From Lithodes maja (Eukaryota; Arthropoda; Malacostraca; Decapoda; Lithodidae), in contig JBAKBP010003213.1 in assembly GCA_037953745.1 (NCBI GenBank), forward strand, positions 1 to 64,000: 64,000 nucleotides of DNA, written 5' to 3'. The notes under the pieces are model-generated. The model made no database searches, was not told the origin of the DNA, and was given only the letters and a program-made list of their open reading frames with translations. Positions 31,568 through 41,541 of this stretch are shown here, in pieces (the first letter of the stretch is position 1; each line of letters starts with the position of its first letter). A program made the position numbers and the translations under genes.

Positions 31568-33118
31568 TTAGGGGGCAAGTAGGTGACAAAGATGTTTCCA
31601 GACACTAGTTCGTGGGCAGGGGGATGTGCTCTGCAGTTATCCAGGAATAGGACAGCCTTGGTGTCCTCAGAAAGGCCAATCGACTTGAAGTAGGCCTTGA
31701 CTTCGGGAACAAAGTGCTTAAAGAACCAATCATGGAATACTTGGGCAGTCATCCATGCATTGCTCTGTGCATCATAGATCACTGGCAACTTCCCTCGCAT
31801 GTTCTTGAAAGCACGGGGATTCTTAGCCTTGCCGATAACAAACAAACGATTGCGACATTTACCGGAAGCATTCCCACTCAGCAGGATTGTGAGACGTTCT
31901 TTATTCATTTTGAATCCGGGCGCAGCCTTCTCTCCTCTACCAGCTAATGTCCTTGTTGGCAAACAGCGCCAATATAGCCCTGTCTCGTCTGCGTTAAAGA
32001 TTTGGTCTGGGGTCAGCTGGTGGTCATGAACAATGGTAGCAAAAATGTGTGCAAACCGATCGGCGGCCTCTTTGTCGGCAGAATTCTTTTCTCCGGCGAC
32101 ATCTAGGACCCTAATTCCATGCCTAATTTTAAAGTTTCTCAACCAGCCGTCGGAGAATTTTATATCGTCTTCCATATTCATATCACACAGAAATTGCTTG
32201 GCCTTTTCAATTATCATAAGCCCTGAGATAGGCTTGCCCTCAGCCCGCTTGGACGTAAACCACTTATGCACTGCCTCGTCAAGTTTTTCATGTTTTGGTT
32301 TTTTCATTGTCTTTCTCACATCACCCGTGTAACTTGACTTTCCAAAGGCAACAAACTTCGATAAGTTAGCCTTTGCCTTCACTATGTTTGAAACTGTGGA
32401 GGCACCGATATTAAAAGTTTCCATAACTTTACGCCGATCACTGCCTTTCTCTACCATCGCTATCACTCGCAATTTATCAGCTATGGACAGAGTTACGTGC
32501 TTCCTCTTATGTTTGTTCTTGTCATTCCTCCCTCGTGCACCTGAACTTGCTGTGGGACCCATCACTAAGTCACTATATCACAGGATAAACACGGGAAAAA
32601 CAACGTTTCAGGTAGACCGACAACGGCAGACAGTTTACCCCGGCCTGGCCGCTAGAGGGACGATATTTTGAATTATCGCGCGGCCGGGAAATTCAAAAAT
32701 GCGAACTATTGGGTGAATTCGGATTTGGCCTCAAATTCAAAAATTCGGACTATTGGGTGAATTCGGATTTGGCCTCAAATTGAAAAATTCGGACTATTGG
32801 GAGATTCGAATTATCGGTCGTCGGATTAACGGAAGTTTACTGTATAAGGATTCCATAGAGCTTCACTTTCCCTAATAAATTATGTATAATAACGCTGCGA
32901 GTCTTTTCAAAAAAATTACCAAAACGAGCTAGGCTAAAACAAAAAAACAAAATCACAAAATAAAAGTTGGTCAACTCGTTTCCTTGATATATACCGGCGG
33001 ATGTAGTGTCCTTGAAGATTATCGTAACGGGGACAGCTGAGGAAAGAGTGGAGGATGGTTTCGTCCACAGAGACAAACTTTACGGGCTTGGGCTCTTGAA
33101 ATGATTTTGAAGGCAATT

Positions 33119-33330
33119 AAAAAACGACGCCGGCTCAACTGGTAAATGATGTCTGGAGTCTGGAAAAAATAGGACGCCGGCTCAACTGGCAAAAATGATG
33201 TCTGGACAAAATAGGACGCCGGCTCAACTGGCAAATGATGTCTGTAGAAAAAGAAGACGCCAGATAATCTGGCAAATGATGTCTAGAAAAATAAGACGCC
33301 GGATAATCTGGCAAATGATGTCTATAAATG
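33119..33330. repeat. ~48-bp minisatellite, five units
   Basis: Units with GACGCCGGCTCAACTGGCAA + ATGATGTCT; the last two have GATAATCTGG instead of CTCAACTGG. No coding capacity. Confidence 0.9.
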
Positions 33331-33344
33331 TCTCACACTGCGAC

Positions 33345-33745
33345 TCTGTCTGGAATCCACACACTTAATCAATAAATTATAAGCCATTCAAAATAAGGCG
33401 GCAAGATGGATTAGACACACTACAACAAGACATTAAATTAGATATACTTGCAACAAGAAGACACAAACACAGACTATACAAAATCACAAACAATCTACAG
33501 TAGTAGACATAGACAAAGACACCACCCTACAAACATACGATCCACAAGAGGCAGCCACAACCGAAAATACCTAACATACCAGGCAAGCACCGACATATTT
33601 GGGCACTAATTTTTTCCCCGCAGCATCCAAGAGTGGAAATTAATATGGAATCACCTTCATTCTCATATAGTTAACAGTCCCACTCTTGATAGTTTTAAAG
33701 CTAGGATCACTGAACATTCTTCTCCTTATCCTCATCCTTCCCATT
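33345..33745 (+). mobile_element. Degenerate LINE C-terminal fragment
   Basis: The plus strand across broken frames reads NKAARWIRHTTT, KITNNLQ-like and TTLQTYDPQ, then SIQEWN and NSPTLDSFKARITEHSS. The closing 'S..EWN..' and 'LDSFK..I' layout is typical of LINE ORF2 ends. Several stops and shifts are present; no 3' tail is preserved. Confidence 0.6.
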
Positions 33746-33750
33746 AGCCC

Positions 33751-33850
33751 CTTAAGGGGAGATTTTCACTTCAGGGTTTTTTTTCTGGACCCCCTTCTCC
33801 CTCATGTTTAGCCCCATTGGTTTTGACATATCAAGAGGTTCGCCGGAAAA
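33751..33850 (-). mobile_element. MITE family A, ~95-bp end fragment
   Basis: Starts TTAAGGGGAGATTTTCACTT and runs through CTCCCTCATGTTTAGCCCCATT, the reversed right end of family A (compare 44240-44333). The rest is replaced by different DNA. Confidence 0.75.
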
Positions 33851-33899
33851 ACTAAATAAGATGGTCACTAATTTTCCCATAGATTTTTATATTTTTCCC

Positions 33900-34630
33900 T
33901 GTTACTTTTCATCAATATATAGTGTTTGGAAATAATTACAACCCTCGGCGAAACCGTTTTCCCCATTATACAACGATCTTAAGACAAGCCGCCCGATAGT
34001 GGGGAGGGCTATGAAGTACAGGGAAAATGAGGGGTTAAATGCGTAAAACGGCGATAAAAACTTATTTTAGCAAAACTTGGCTCGGGTTTTAAGGTATTTC
34101 AAAGGCCTAAAACCCAATATTTCGAAAACCCGAGCCAAGTTTTGGCCAAAGCTGGCTCGGATTTTGCGAGTTTGTAGACACAAACATTACAGTAACCTCA
34201 TTTAGAAATATGGCTCAGGTTTCCCGAAATTGCAAAGCCATAAAACCCAAATTTTGGAAAACCCGAGCCAAGTTTTGGCAAAACTTGGCTCAGATTTTGC
34301 GAGTTTTAAGAGTAAACATTAAGTAACCTAATTTAGAATTTTGGCTCATGTTTCCCTAAATTGCAAACCCCAAAAAGCATAATTTTGGAAAACCCGAGCC
34401 AATTTTTGGCAAAACTTGGATCGGATTTTGAGAATAAAAAAAGACTAACGAAATGTCGGAAATCGGCTCATGATTTCCCTAATTGCATAGCCATGTAATC
34501 AGATTTATTGAAAACGTAGCACTTATTAAATCATAAATATCCAGTAACATAGACCTAGTACTGTACATTGGATACAAGCCTAATCCACACCAAACGCCTA
34601 CAATGTGTCCGTAGTACCTAGTAGGCCTAC
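33900..34630. repeat. Hairpin repeats 'CCGAGCCAAGTTTT', locus 1
   Basis: Between 34070 and 34450 at least four ~100-bp units contain AACCCGAGCCAAGTTTTGG facing CAAAACTTGGCTCGG, so each can fold into a hairpin. The flank 33960-34060 (CCGATAGTGGGGAGGGCTAT, GGGAAAATGAGGGGTTAAA) is the reverse of 38560-38610 in the large palindrome, so this is a dispersed inverted part of foldback family F. Confidence 0.8.
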
Positions 34631-34639
34631 GTGGGATAC

Positions 34640-35780
34640 AACACGAACCCTTACTGGTGCCATGGCGGTTGGGCCGCCGCCCATTTAGTATTCGGGCGTA
34701 TCTATAAATACTACCGCAACTACGAATCTTGTTTCTGAGACCTAGTATATTAACCTAACCAAACAACCCAACCTAACCTAACCTAGACCCAGTACGTGGG
34801 ATACTAAACTAGCCCTTGCATGCCAGCAACAGCGGATTCATAGTACCCAGTACGTGGGATACTAAACTAGCTCTTGCATGCCAGCAACAGCGGATTCATA
34901 GTGCCCAGTACGTGGGATACTAAACTAGCCCTTGCATGCCAGCAACAGCGGATTCATAGTACCCAGTACGTGGGCTACTAAACTAGCTCTTGCATGCCAG
35001 CAACAGCGGATTCATAGTACCCAGTACGTGGGATACTAAACTAGCTCTTGCATGCCAGCAACAGCGGATTCATAGTACCCAGTACGTGGGCTACTAAACT
35101 AGCTCTTGCATGCCAGCAACAGCGGATTCATAGTACCCAGTACGTGGGATACTAAACTAGCTCTTGCATGCCAGCAACAGCGGATTCATAGTACCCAGTA
35201 CGTGGGTTACTAAACTAGCCCTTGCATGCCAGCAACAGCGGATTCATAGTACCCAGTACGTGGGATACTAAACTAGCCCTTGCATGCCAGCAACAGCGGA
35301 TTCATAGTACCCAGTACGTGGGCTACTAAACTAGCTCTTGCATGCCAGCAACAGCGGATTCATAGTACCCAGTACGTGGGATACTAAACTAGCTCTTGCA
35401 TGCCAGCAACAGCGGATTCATAGTACCCAGTACGTGGGATACTAAACTAGCTCTTGCATGCCAGCAACAGCGGATTCATAGTACCCAGTACGTGGGATAC
35501 CGGATACTAAACTAGCCCTTGCATGCCAGCAACAGCGGATTCATAGTACCCAGTACGTGGGCTACTAAACTAGCTCTTGCATGCCAGCAACAGCGGATTC
35601 ATAGTACCCAGTACGTGGGATACTAAACTAGCCCTTGCATGCCAGCAACAGCGGATTCATAGTACCCAGTACGTGGGCTACTAAACTAGCTCTTGCATGC
35701 CAGCAACAGCGGATTCATAGTACCCAGTACGTGGGCTACTGAACTAGCCCTTGCATGCCAGCAACAGCGGGAGACAGGTG
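34640..35780. repeat. 58-bp satellite, ~17 units, derived from foldback family F
   Basis: From about 34787 a unit (CAGTACGTGGGATACTAAAC, TAGC[C/T]CTTGCATGCCAGCAAC, AGCGGATTCATAGTACC) repeats every 58 bp to 35770. The flank 34650-34790 (ACTACCGCAACTACGAATCTT, GAGACCTAGTATATTAACC, CCTAACCTAGACC) is the reverse complement of 29480-29580 in the small foldback element, whose GTACTGGGTCTAG / GCATGCAACTTGCAAGG region resembles one unit reversed. Units alternate GGGATAC/GGGCTAC and AGCCC/AGCTC variants, suggesting higher-order duplication. Confidence 0.88.
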
Positions 35781-36627
35781 AAAATGGCGTGTGTACGAAT
35801 TGGTGCCGTCTATAGGAAGGTATTGACAACCATGTTACGAAAAATTTCCATTTTAGTACCATATATTTTTATTAGGTTTGGCCGAGGCTTAAAACACATT
35901 TTCATATGATGTTTAGAGCATATAAAATCCATATTTGTTTTCTAATATTGCAAAATAATTGGTGACCAACTTATTTAGTTATACTCTAATTTTAATATGA
36001 TACTTAGAGCATATAGATTCCATATCTGTCTTCAAATATGTCAAAATAATTGGTGACCAATAAATGGAGTTATACTAAATATGGCGTCTATTGGTCCCTA
36101 TTTTCCCTAATAAATTATTTCTAATAAGGCGGCGGAAGAGGTCTTGAATGTTATAATTTTAACTATCCTAAAACCATGAAAACACTAATTTCTCAAAATC
36201 TGGAGGAAAAAACAGGAAAAATAAGGGTGCGAGCCTATTCCTACATTTATCCCAACAGATTTGCGTATGTTACGGTAAATTGGGTAAAATTTAAGACAAA
36301 ATGTGAAAATAATTAGGCCTAGTCCTAGGATAATGGATATAGGCTACGGTAGGCTATAGGCTAGTCTAGGCTAGGCTAAATAAAACCCTGATTTTGTATT
36401 CGAATATATAATCACACTACATAATAACCTAACTTAAAATTATACTATCTAAAGGGCGATCGAAAGTAAGGTAAGAAAATAAATACTGGTTTCGTAATAG
36501 GCTAGGCCTGGTAACAAGGAGAGAGCAGACGATAGACAGACAGAGATCCATGCTGCCTATACTAACCTATATTCCAGGCTTCACAACCACCATATTTAGC
36601 CGCTGAGGGACACAATATATATAAACG
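35781..36627. other. AT-rich spacer, partly repeated
   Basis: Holds two similar blocks 'TTTAGAGCATATA..ATCCATAT..TGTC/GTTTTC' followed by 'AAAATAATTGGTGACCAA' (35915-35965 and 36003-36062) and a 'CCCTATTTTCCCTAATAAATTAT' string. No coding sequence was recognised. Confidence 0.6.
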
Positions 36628-37128
36628 ATAATTATCCCGAATAGACTCGCAGCGTTATTATACATAATTTATTAGGGAAAGTGAAGCTCTATGGAATCCT
36701 TATAATATACTCACATAGATTCCGTTGTGGTAGAATAGTTTTGATAAGTTTTGTAATTCTCGATTATGTCGATAAAAATAGAGTCCCGCGCGTAAACAAA
36801 CTCTTCTTCTTCACTCCCGGAATCTTGAGAGCTCCGCTACGGACGTGTTCGCAATGGAGTACACTCGCTACGGTAAAGTGTTATGTTCTACAAAGATGTT
36901 ACTGTATGTCTAATATACACATTTGCAACATTACATTGTGCTTGTATTTATGTTTCATAGTTTTGCCGGTATTTGTTCAATCCTTTCTGGCATTTTTCTT
37001 TCCCATTTCCCTTGTAGTTTTAGTATTATTACATATATTTGCTCTTGCGCACGAATCGGCGCATATTGTTGCCATTCCTTCTCTCAGCTGACAGAAACGT
37101 CAAACAGCCCGGCAGATTTGTAACTGTC

Positions 37129-37524
37129 ATGGCCGCTTGTGCAGGTTGTAGTCTCTCCTGTCAGAAATTGGGGGACATTTTGCGAACCAAGGAAGCTACA
37201 TGGGATTTTCTTGTTCAGCATAAGTTAGTCTTGGCAACTGGTAAGTGTAGTACATGTGGCAGTGAATTGCAAGTGAGTGAAAATAGACAACAAAAGAAGT
37301 ATAGATGTGACAAACGGAATAAAGAATACGTTCACCATGCACTCAGGAAATCACGATGTAGGTATAATGTTAGTGCTGTGAAAGACGCATTCTTTGAAAA
37401 TGCCCACATCCCCATTCCCAAAGTCCTCAATATTGTGTATTGGTTCTGCATAAACAAATTACCTTATCAAGATGTAGTCCTTCAGTGCGATGTTGGCCTC
37501 AGTACGTTAGTTGACTGGTATTAA
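37129..37524 (+). pseudogene. N-terminal part of a Merlin/ISXO2-like transposase (left arm)
   Basis: 131 codons from ATG at 37129 (an ATG-less extension upstream is open but looks non-coding). MAACAGCSLSCQKLGDILRT opens the frame; KCSTCGSELQVSE and RYRCDK-like KKYRCDKRNKEY form a likely zinc-binding knuckle; SAVKDAFFENAHIPIPKVLN and IVYWFCINKLPYQDVV match the layout of the N-terminal and pre-catalytic region of IS1595/ISXO2-type (Merlin) transposases. The frame stops at VDWY, before any DDE residue. The fold assignment is from pattern memory. Truncated, so it could at most bind DNA. Confidence 0.6.
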
Positions 37525-37559
37525 TACACCAAAAATCTGTCTACAGATGTCAAATAGCG

Positions 37560-38066
37560 GGGGTTTGGGGGCGGCAGCCCCCACCCATAATACTAGGACT
37601 AGGTTAGGTTAGGTAAGGTTGTTAGGTTAGGCTAATGTCCTTTCAAAGGGGTATAGGCACCCATAATACTAGGTTAGGTTAGGTAAGGTTGTTAGGTTAG
37701 GCTAATGTCCTTTCAAAGGGGTATAGGCACCCATAATACTAGGTTAGGTTAGGTAAGGTTGTTAGGTTAGGCTAATGTCCTTTCAAAGGGGTATAGGCAC
37801 CCATAATACCAAAAAGATGTCAAATAGCGGGGGTGTGGGGGCGGCAGCCCCCACCCATAATACTAGGTTTGGTTAGGTAAGGTTGTTAGGTTAGGCTAAT
37901 GTCCTTTCAAAGGGGTATAGGCACCCATAATACTAGGTTAGGTTAGGTAAGGTTGTTAGGTTAGGCTAATGTCCTTTCAAAGGGCTATAACCTAGGCACC
38001 CATAATACTAGGTTAGGTTAGGTAAGGTTGTTAGGTTAGGCTAATGTCCTTTCAAAGGGGTATACG
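37560..38066. repeat. TTAGG-rich tandem array (left arm)
   Basis: Units of AGGTTAGGTTAGGTAAGGTT, GTTAGGTTAGGCTAATGTCC, TTTCAAAGGGGTATAGGCAC, CCATAATACT repeat about seven times, with two GC-rich spacers (GCGGGGGTGTGGGGGCGGCA). Mirrored at 38810-39560. Confidence 0.93.
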
Positions 38067-38139
38067 ATAGTAAACACTAGGATAGCCTATACCTGGTCAG
38101 AGGGAAGAAGAGTCCTGGTGTAATCTCCTTGAATGTTGA

Positions 38140-38500
38140 GTGTCTGAAATTATGCAAAATCCGAGCCAAGTTTCGACAAAACTTGGCTCGGATTTTTAGA
38201 AAATGCGCTTTTGAGTGTCTGAAATTATGCAAAATCCGAGCCAAGTTTCGACAAAACTTGGCTCGGATTTTTAGAAATTGCTCTTTTGAGTCTCTGAAAT
38301 TATTGAAAATCCGAGCCAACTTTCGACAAAACTTGGCTCGGATTTTTTGAAAATGCTCTTTTCACTGTCTGAAATTATGCAAAATCCGAGCCAACTTTCG
38401 ACAAAACTTGGCTCGGATTTTTAGAAAATGGTCTTTTGAGTCTCTGAAATTATTGAAAATCCGAGCCAAGTTTCGACAAAACTTGGCTCGGATTTCGGAA
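38140..38500. repeat. Hairpin repeats, locus 2 (centre of the palindrome)
   Basis: Five units in which AAATCCGAGCCAAGTTTCGA and CAAAACTTGGCTCGGATTT form near-perfect ~17-bp stems with a 5-nt loop (TCGAC). Reading frames across it (38129-38350, 38319-38077) are repeat shadows. Confidence 0.93.
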
Positions 38501-38809
38501 AAGTGGCATTTTTGGCATTTCACACATTCCTATTCTTCATTATTTTACTATATTACTTTAACCCCTCATTTTCCCTGATCTTCATAGCCCTCCCCACTAT
38601 CGGGGGGAGTTATCTTAAGATTGTTGGATAATGGGGTTATATAGGGTTTCTCCCACAGTGGAATTATAACTAATAGCATCAAAACTACCATTGCCAAAAA
38701 CAATTGGCCAAAAAAACTCTCAAATAAGGCTGCGAGTCTATTCAAGATAATTACCAAGGAGATTACACCAGGACTCTTCTTCCCTCTGACCAGGTATAGG
38801 CTATCCTAG

Positions 38810-39560
38810 TGTTTACTATCGTATACCCCTTTGAAAGGACATTAGCCTAACCTAACAACCTTACCTAACCTAACCTAGTATTATGGGTGCCTAGGTTATA
38901 GCCCTTTGAAAGGACATTAGCCTAACCTAACAACCTTACCTAACCTAACCTAGTATTATGGGTGCCTATACCCCTTTGAAAGGACATTAGCCTAACCTAA
39001 CAACCTTACCTAACCAAACCTAGTATTATGGGTGGGGGCTGCCGCCCCCACACCCCCGCTATTTGACATCTTTTTGGTATTATGGGTGCCTATACCCCTT
39101 TGAAAGGACATTAGCCTAACCTAACAACCTTACCTAACCTAACCTAGTATTATGGGTGGGGGCTGCCGCCCCCCAAACCCCCGCTATTTGACATCTTTTT
39201 GGTATTATGGGTGCCTATACCCCTTTGAAAGGACATTAGCCTAACCTAACAACCTTACCTAACCTAACCTAGTATTATGGGTGCCTATACCCCTTTGAAA
39301 GGACATTAGCCTAACCTAACAACCTTACCTAACCTAACCTAGTATTATGGGTGGGGGCTGCCGCCCCCAAACCCCCGCTATTTGACATCTTTTTGGTATT
39401 ATGGGTGCCTATACCCCTTTGAAAGGACATTAGCCTAACCTAACAACCCTCTAACCTAACCTAGTATTATGGGTGCCTATACCCCTTTGAAAGGACATTA
39501 GCCTAACCTAACAACCTTACCTAACCTAACCTAGTATTATGGGTGGGGGCTGCCGCCCCC
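38810..39560. repeat. TTAGG-rich tandem array (right arm)
   Basis: Reverse complement of the 37560-38066 array with more units and four GC-rich spacers, so copy number differs between arms while unit sequence hardly does. Confidence 0.93.
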
Positions 39561-39602
39561 AAACCCCCGCTATTTGACATCTGTAGACAGATTTTTGGTG
39601 TA

Positions 39603-39998
39603 TTAATACCAGTCAACTAACGTACTGAGGCCAACATCGCACTGAAGGACTACATCTTGATAAGGTAATTTGTTTATGCAGAACCAATACACAATATTGA
39701 GGACTTTGGGAATGGGGATGTGGGCATTTTCAAAGAATGCGTCTTTCACAGCACTAACATTATACCTACATCGTGATTTCCTGAGTGCATGGTGAACGTA
39801 TTCTTTATTCCGTTTGTCACATCTATACTTCTTTTGTTGTCTATTTTCACTCACTTGCAATTCACTGCCACATGTACTACACTTACCAGTTGCCAAGACT
39901 AACTTATGCTGAACAAGAAAATCCCATGTAGCTTCCTTGGTTCGCAAAATGTCCCCCAATTTCTGACAGGAGAGACTACAACCTGCACAAGCGGCCAT
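39603..39998 (-). pseudogene. N-terminal part of a Merlin/ISXO2-like transposase (right arm)
   Basis: Mirror copy of 37129-37524 with identical translation over all 131 codons. The preserved identity of both copies indicates that the palindrome formed recently, or that the arms are homogenised by gene conversion. Confidence 0.6.
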
Positions 39999-40498
39999 GA
40001 CAGTTACAAATCTGCCGGGCTGTTTGACGTTTCTGTCAGCTGAGAGAAGGAATGGCAACAATATGCGCCGATTCGTGCGCAAGAGCAAATATATGTAATA
40101 ATACTAAAACTACAAGGGAAATGGGAAAGAAAAATGCCAGAAAGGATTGAACAAATACCGGCAAAACTATGAAACATAAATACAAGCACAATGTAATGTT
40201 GCAAATGTGTATATTAGACATACAGTAACATCTTTGTAGAACATAACACTTTACCGTAGCGAGTGTACTCCATTGCAAACACGTCCGTAGCGGAGCTCTC
40301 AAGATTCCGGGAGTGAAGAAGAAGAGTTTGTTTACGCGCGGGACTATTTTTATCGACATAATCGAGAATTACAAAACTTATCAAAACTATTCTACCACAA
40401 CGGAATCTATGTGAGTATATTATAAGGATTCCATAGAGCTTCACTTTCCCTAATAAATTATGTATAATAACGCTGCGAGTCTATTCGGGATAATTATC

Positions 40499-40941
40499 CT
40501 TTAGAGTTGTCATATACCATACGTAATTCCTATACTGTATATGTCCAAAGCGGCGGAAATGCATTATAAGGAATTATACCTACTGTAAAAAAAAAAAAAA
40601 AAAAATCTCCCCATATGCGGCACCATTGCTATTACATAATACTAGGTAAGGTTAGGTAAGGTTGTTAGGTTAGGCAAATGTCGTTAATGTAGTTTATTAT
40701 CATTATATTACGTCTTTTACCCAGCAATTTCCCTGATCTTCATAGTTGGTCGGGAAGCTATGCCTTTACGACGGCGCCTCCCTTTTGTCGCTGTGTACGT
40801 GAAACTAGAATTTTACCCAGCCTTTTTACTAGTTAGCCTAATTCTATTTTTTTTTTTATTTTTCTTTGATATAGGCTACAGTGTTGTTTAATACCGAGGA
40901 CCGTCGCATTTTAGTATTTTCAACATTAACCTAACCTAACT
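40499..40941. other. Spacer with fragments of family F repeats
   Basis: Contains a poly(A) run (40588-40605), one TTAGG-rich unit (40645-40680), and a block 'CAATTTCCCTGATCTTCATAG' also found near 38570. No gene recognised. Confidence 0.65.
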
Positions 40942-41107
40942 TAAGGGGAGATATTCACTTGAGGGATTTTTTTCTTGACCCCTTTCTCCCTCATGTTTAG
41001 CCCCATTGCTTTTGATATTATAAAATGTTTGCCCCATTAGTTTAGCGATTTTAAGAACTTTTACCCCATATTAAGACCTTTCGTGCCATTTAGAAATACG
41101 CCTAACG
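40942..41107 (-). mobile_element. MITE family A, half copy
   Basis: TTAAGGGGAGATATTCACTT through CCCCATTAGTTTAGCGATTTT and AAGACCTTTCGTGCC; identical over most of its length to the reversed right half of 44014-44329. Truncated at about 41107. Confidence 0.8.
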
Positions 41108-41287
41108 GCCTCATTGGGCTATCCTTAGTTGGAATTATGCAAGGCTGGTACATGTCATATTTGGGTCAATATACAGGAGGCGCTACAATATTGGTAAAAA
41201 ATTAAGCTCAATAGCATGTGATTAAGCGATTTTTCTCCAAATTGTTGATGTAGGTGTCATTCCCGGGAAACTAACATAATACATATT

Positions 41288-41343
41288 ATATGAGGCCTCC
41301 AGAGCCAAAGGGGGATCCAAGCCATTTTGTTTTTAGTTAGCAC

Positions 41344-41392
<49 letters not shown>

Positions 41393-41541
41393 GTATATAC
41401 AGTATATATATATATTTATATATAATCCCAGAAAAAAAAAAAAAAAAAAAAAAATATATATACATATATATATATATGAGGTGTTAACTTAAAAACGGTA
41501 AAATGGCTCGGATCCCCCTTTGGCTCTGGACACCTCATATG
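41288..41541. mobile_element. Inverted-repeat MITE with AT-rich centre
   Basis: Ends ATATGAGG..CCAGAGCC + AAAGGGGGATCCAAGCCATT and, reversed, ATATGAGGTGTCCAGAGCC + AAAGGGGGATCCGAGCCATT form ~60-bp imperfect TIRs. The centre is (TA)n with a 22-base poly(A). Could extrude as a hairpin. Target duplication not resolved. Confidence 0.75.

Larger units (their letters stand above)
30045..32565 (-). pseudogene. Tigger transposase, interrupted by a MITE
   Basis: ATG at 32565. Residues 25-65 are a psq/CENP-B helix-turn-helix (LSIADKLRVIAMVEKG, GASTVSNIVK); 85-150 a second CENP-B/Tc5 HTH (KPISGLMIIEKAKQF, GWLRNFKIRHG); 188-333 the DDE core with D193 (FNADETGLYWR) and D309 (LFLDNCRAHP), ending FVTYLPPN. 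The MITE at 31088-31567 follows. The frame then resumes in phase with VTSLIQPMDQGV, giving the third D. The C-terminal third is acidic (EEEEEANDD) and ends in alanine/proline repeats. Without the MITE the protein would be about 680 residues with no other stop seen. Shadow frames on the plus strand are not genes. Confidence 0.9.
29643..32842 (-). mobile_element. Tigger/pogo DNA transposon, 3.2 kb
   Basis: Bounded by 22-bp TIRs beginning CAGTAAACTTCCGTTAATCC and by TA duplications (29641-29642, 32843-32844). Joining the flanks reproduces GTGAGTATATTATAAGGATT exactly as in the element-free sister at 40410-40430, an empty-site proof of the insertion. TA target and a CENP-B-like transposase place it in pogo/Tigger. 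Subterminal 60-bp direct repeats (AATTCGGACTATTGGG) lie at 32695-32805. Confidence 0.93.
29163..32917. mobile_element. Small foldback element (TIR family F), split by a Tigger
   Basis: Excluding the Tigger, about 550 bp with ~100-bp inverted ends: left 29168-29265 (GCGAATAGACTCTCAGCG, TTAGGGAAACTGAAGCTC, ATACTCACATAGATTCCG) and right 29605-29640 plus 32845-32910, the same blocks reversed. Its middle holds GGTTAGG repeats and a GTCTAGTGTTGTATCCCACG / TACTGGGTCTAG stretch that is the source of the 58-bp satellite at 34790. It shares its ends with the large palindrome at 36628-40498. Confidence 0.8.
36628..40498. mobile_element. Giant foldback element F (3.9 kb palindrome)
   Basis: Left arm 36628-38131 and right arm 38755-40498 are inverted copies, essentially identical over the outer ~970 bp (a difference is seen at 36849 versus 40278). 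The arms differ mainly in the number of ~60-70-bp TTAGG-rich units next to the centre. Outer ends read ATAATTATCCCGAATAGACT; ATAATTAT is itself palindromic, so it may be an 8-bp target duplication or part of the TIR. Each arm carries one 131-codon transposase-like ORF. The 620-bp centre is a hairpin-repeat array. It probably relies on a transposase made elsewhere. Confidence 0.87.

Noticed and set aside
34790..35780. CRISPR array
   Set aside because: Units are contiguous 58-bp tandem repeats without unique spacers, in a eukaryotic context with no cas genes; the same applies to the 30-bp satellite and TTAGG arrays.
38077..38350. Frames of 73-80 codons with repeated KIRAKF blocks
   Set aside because: They are readings of the self-complementary hairpin repeats, open on both strands.
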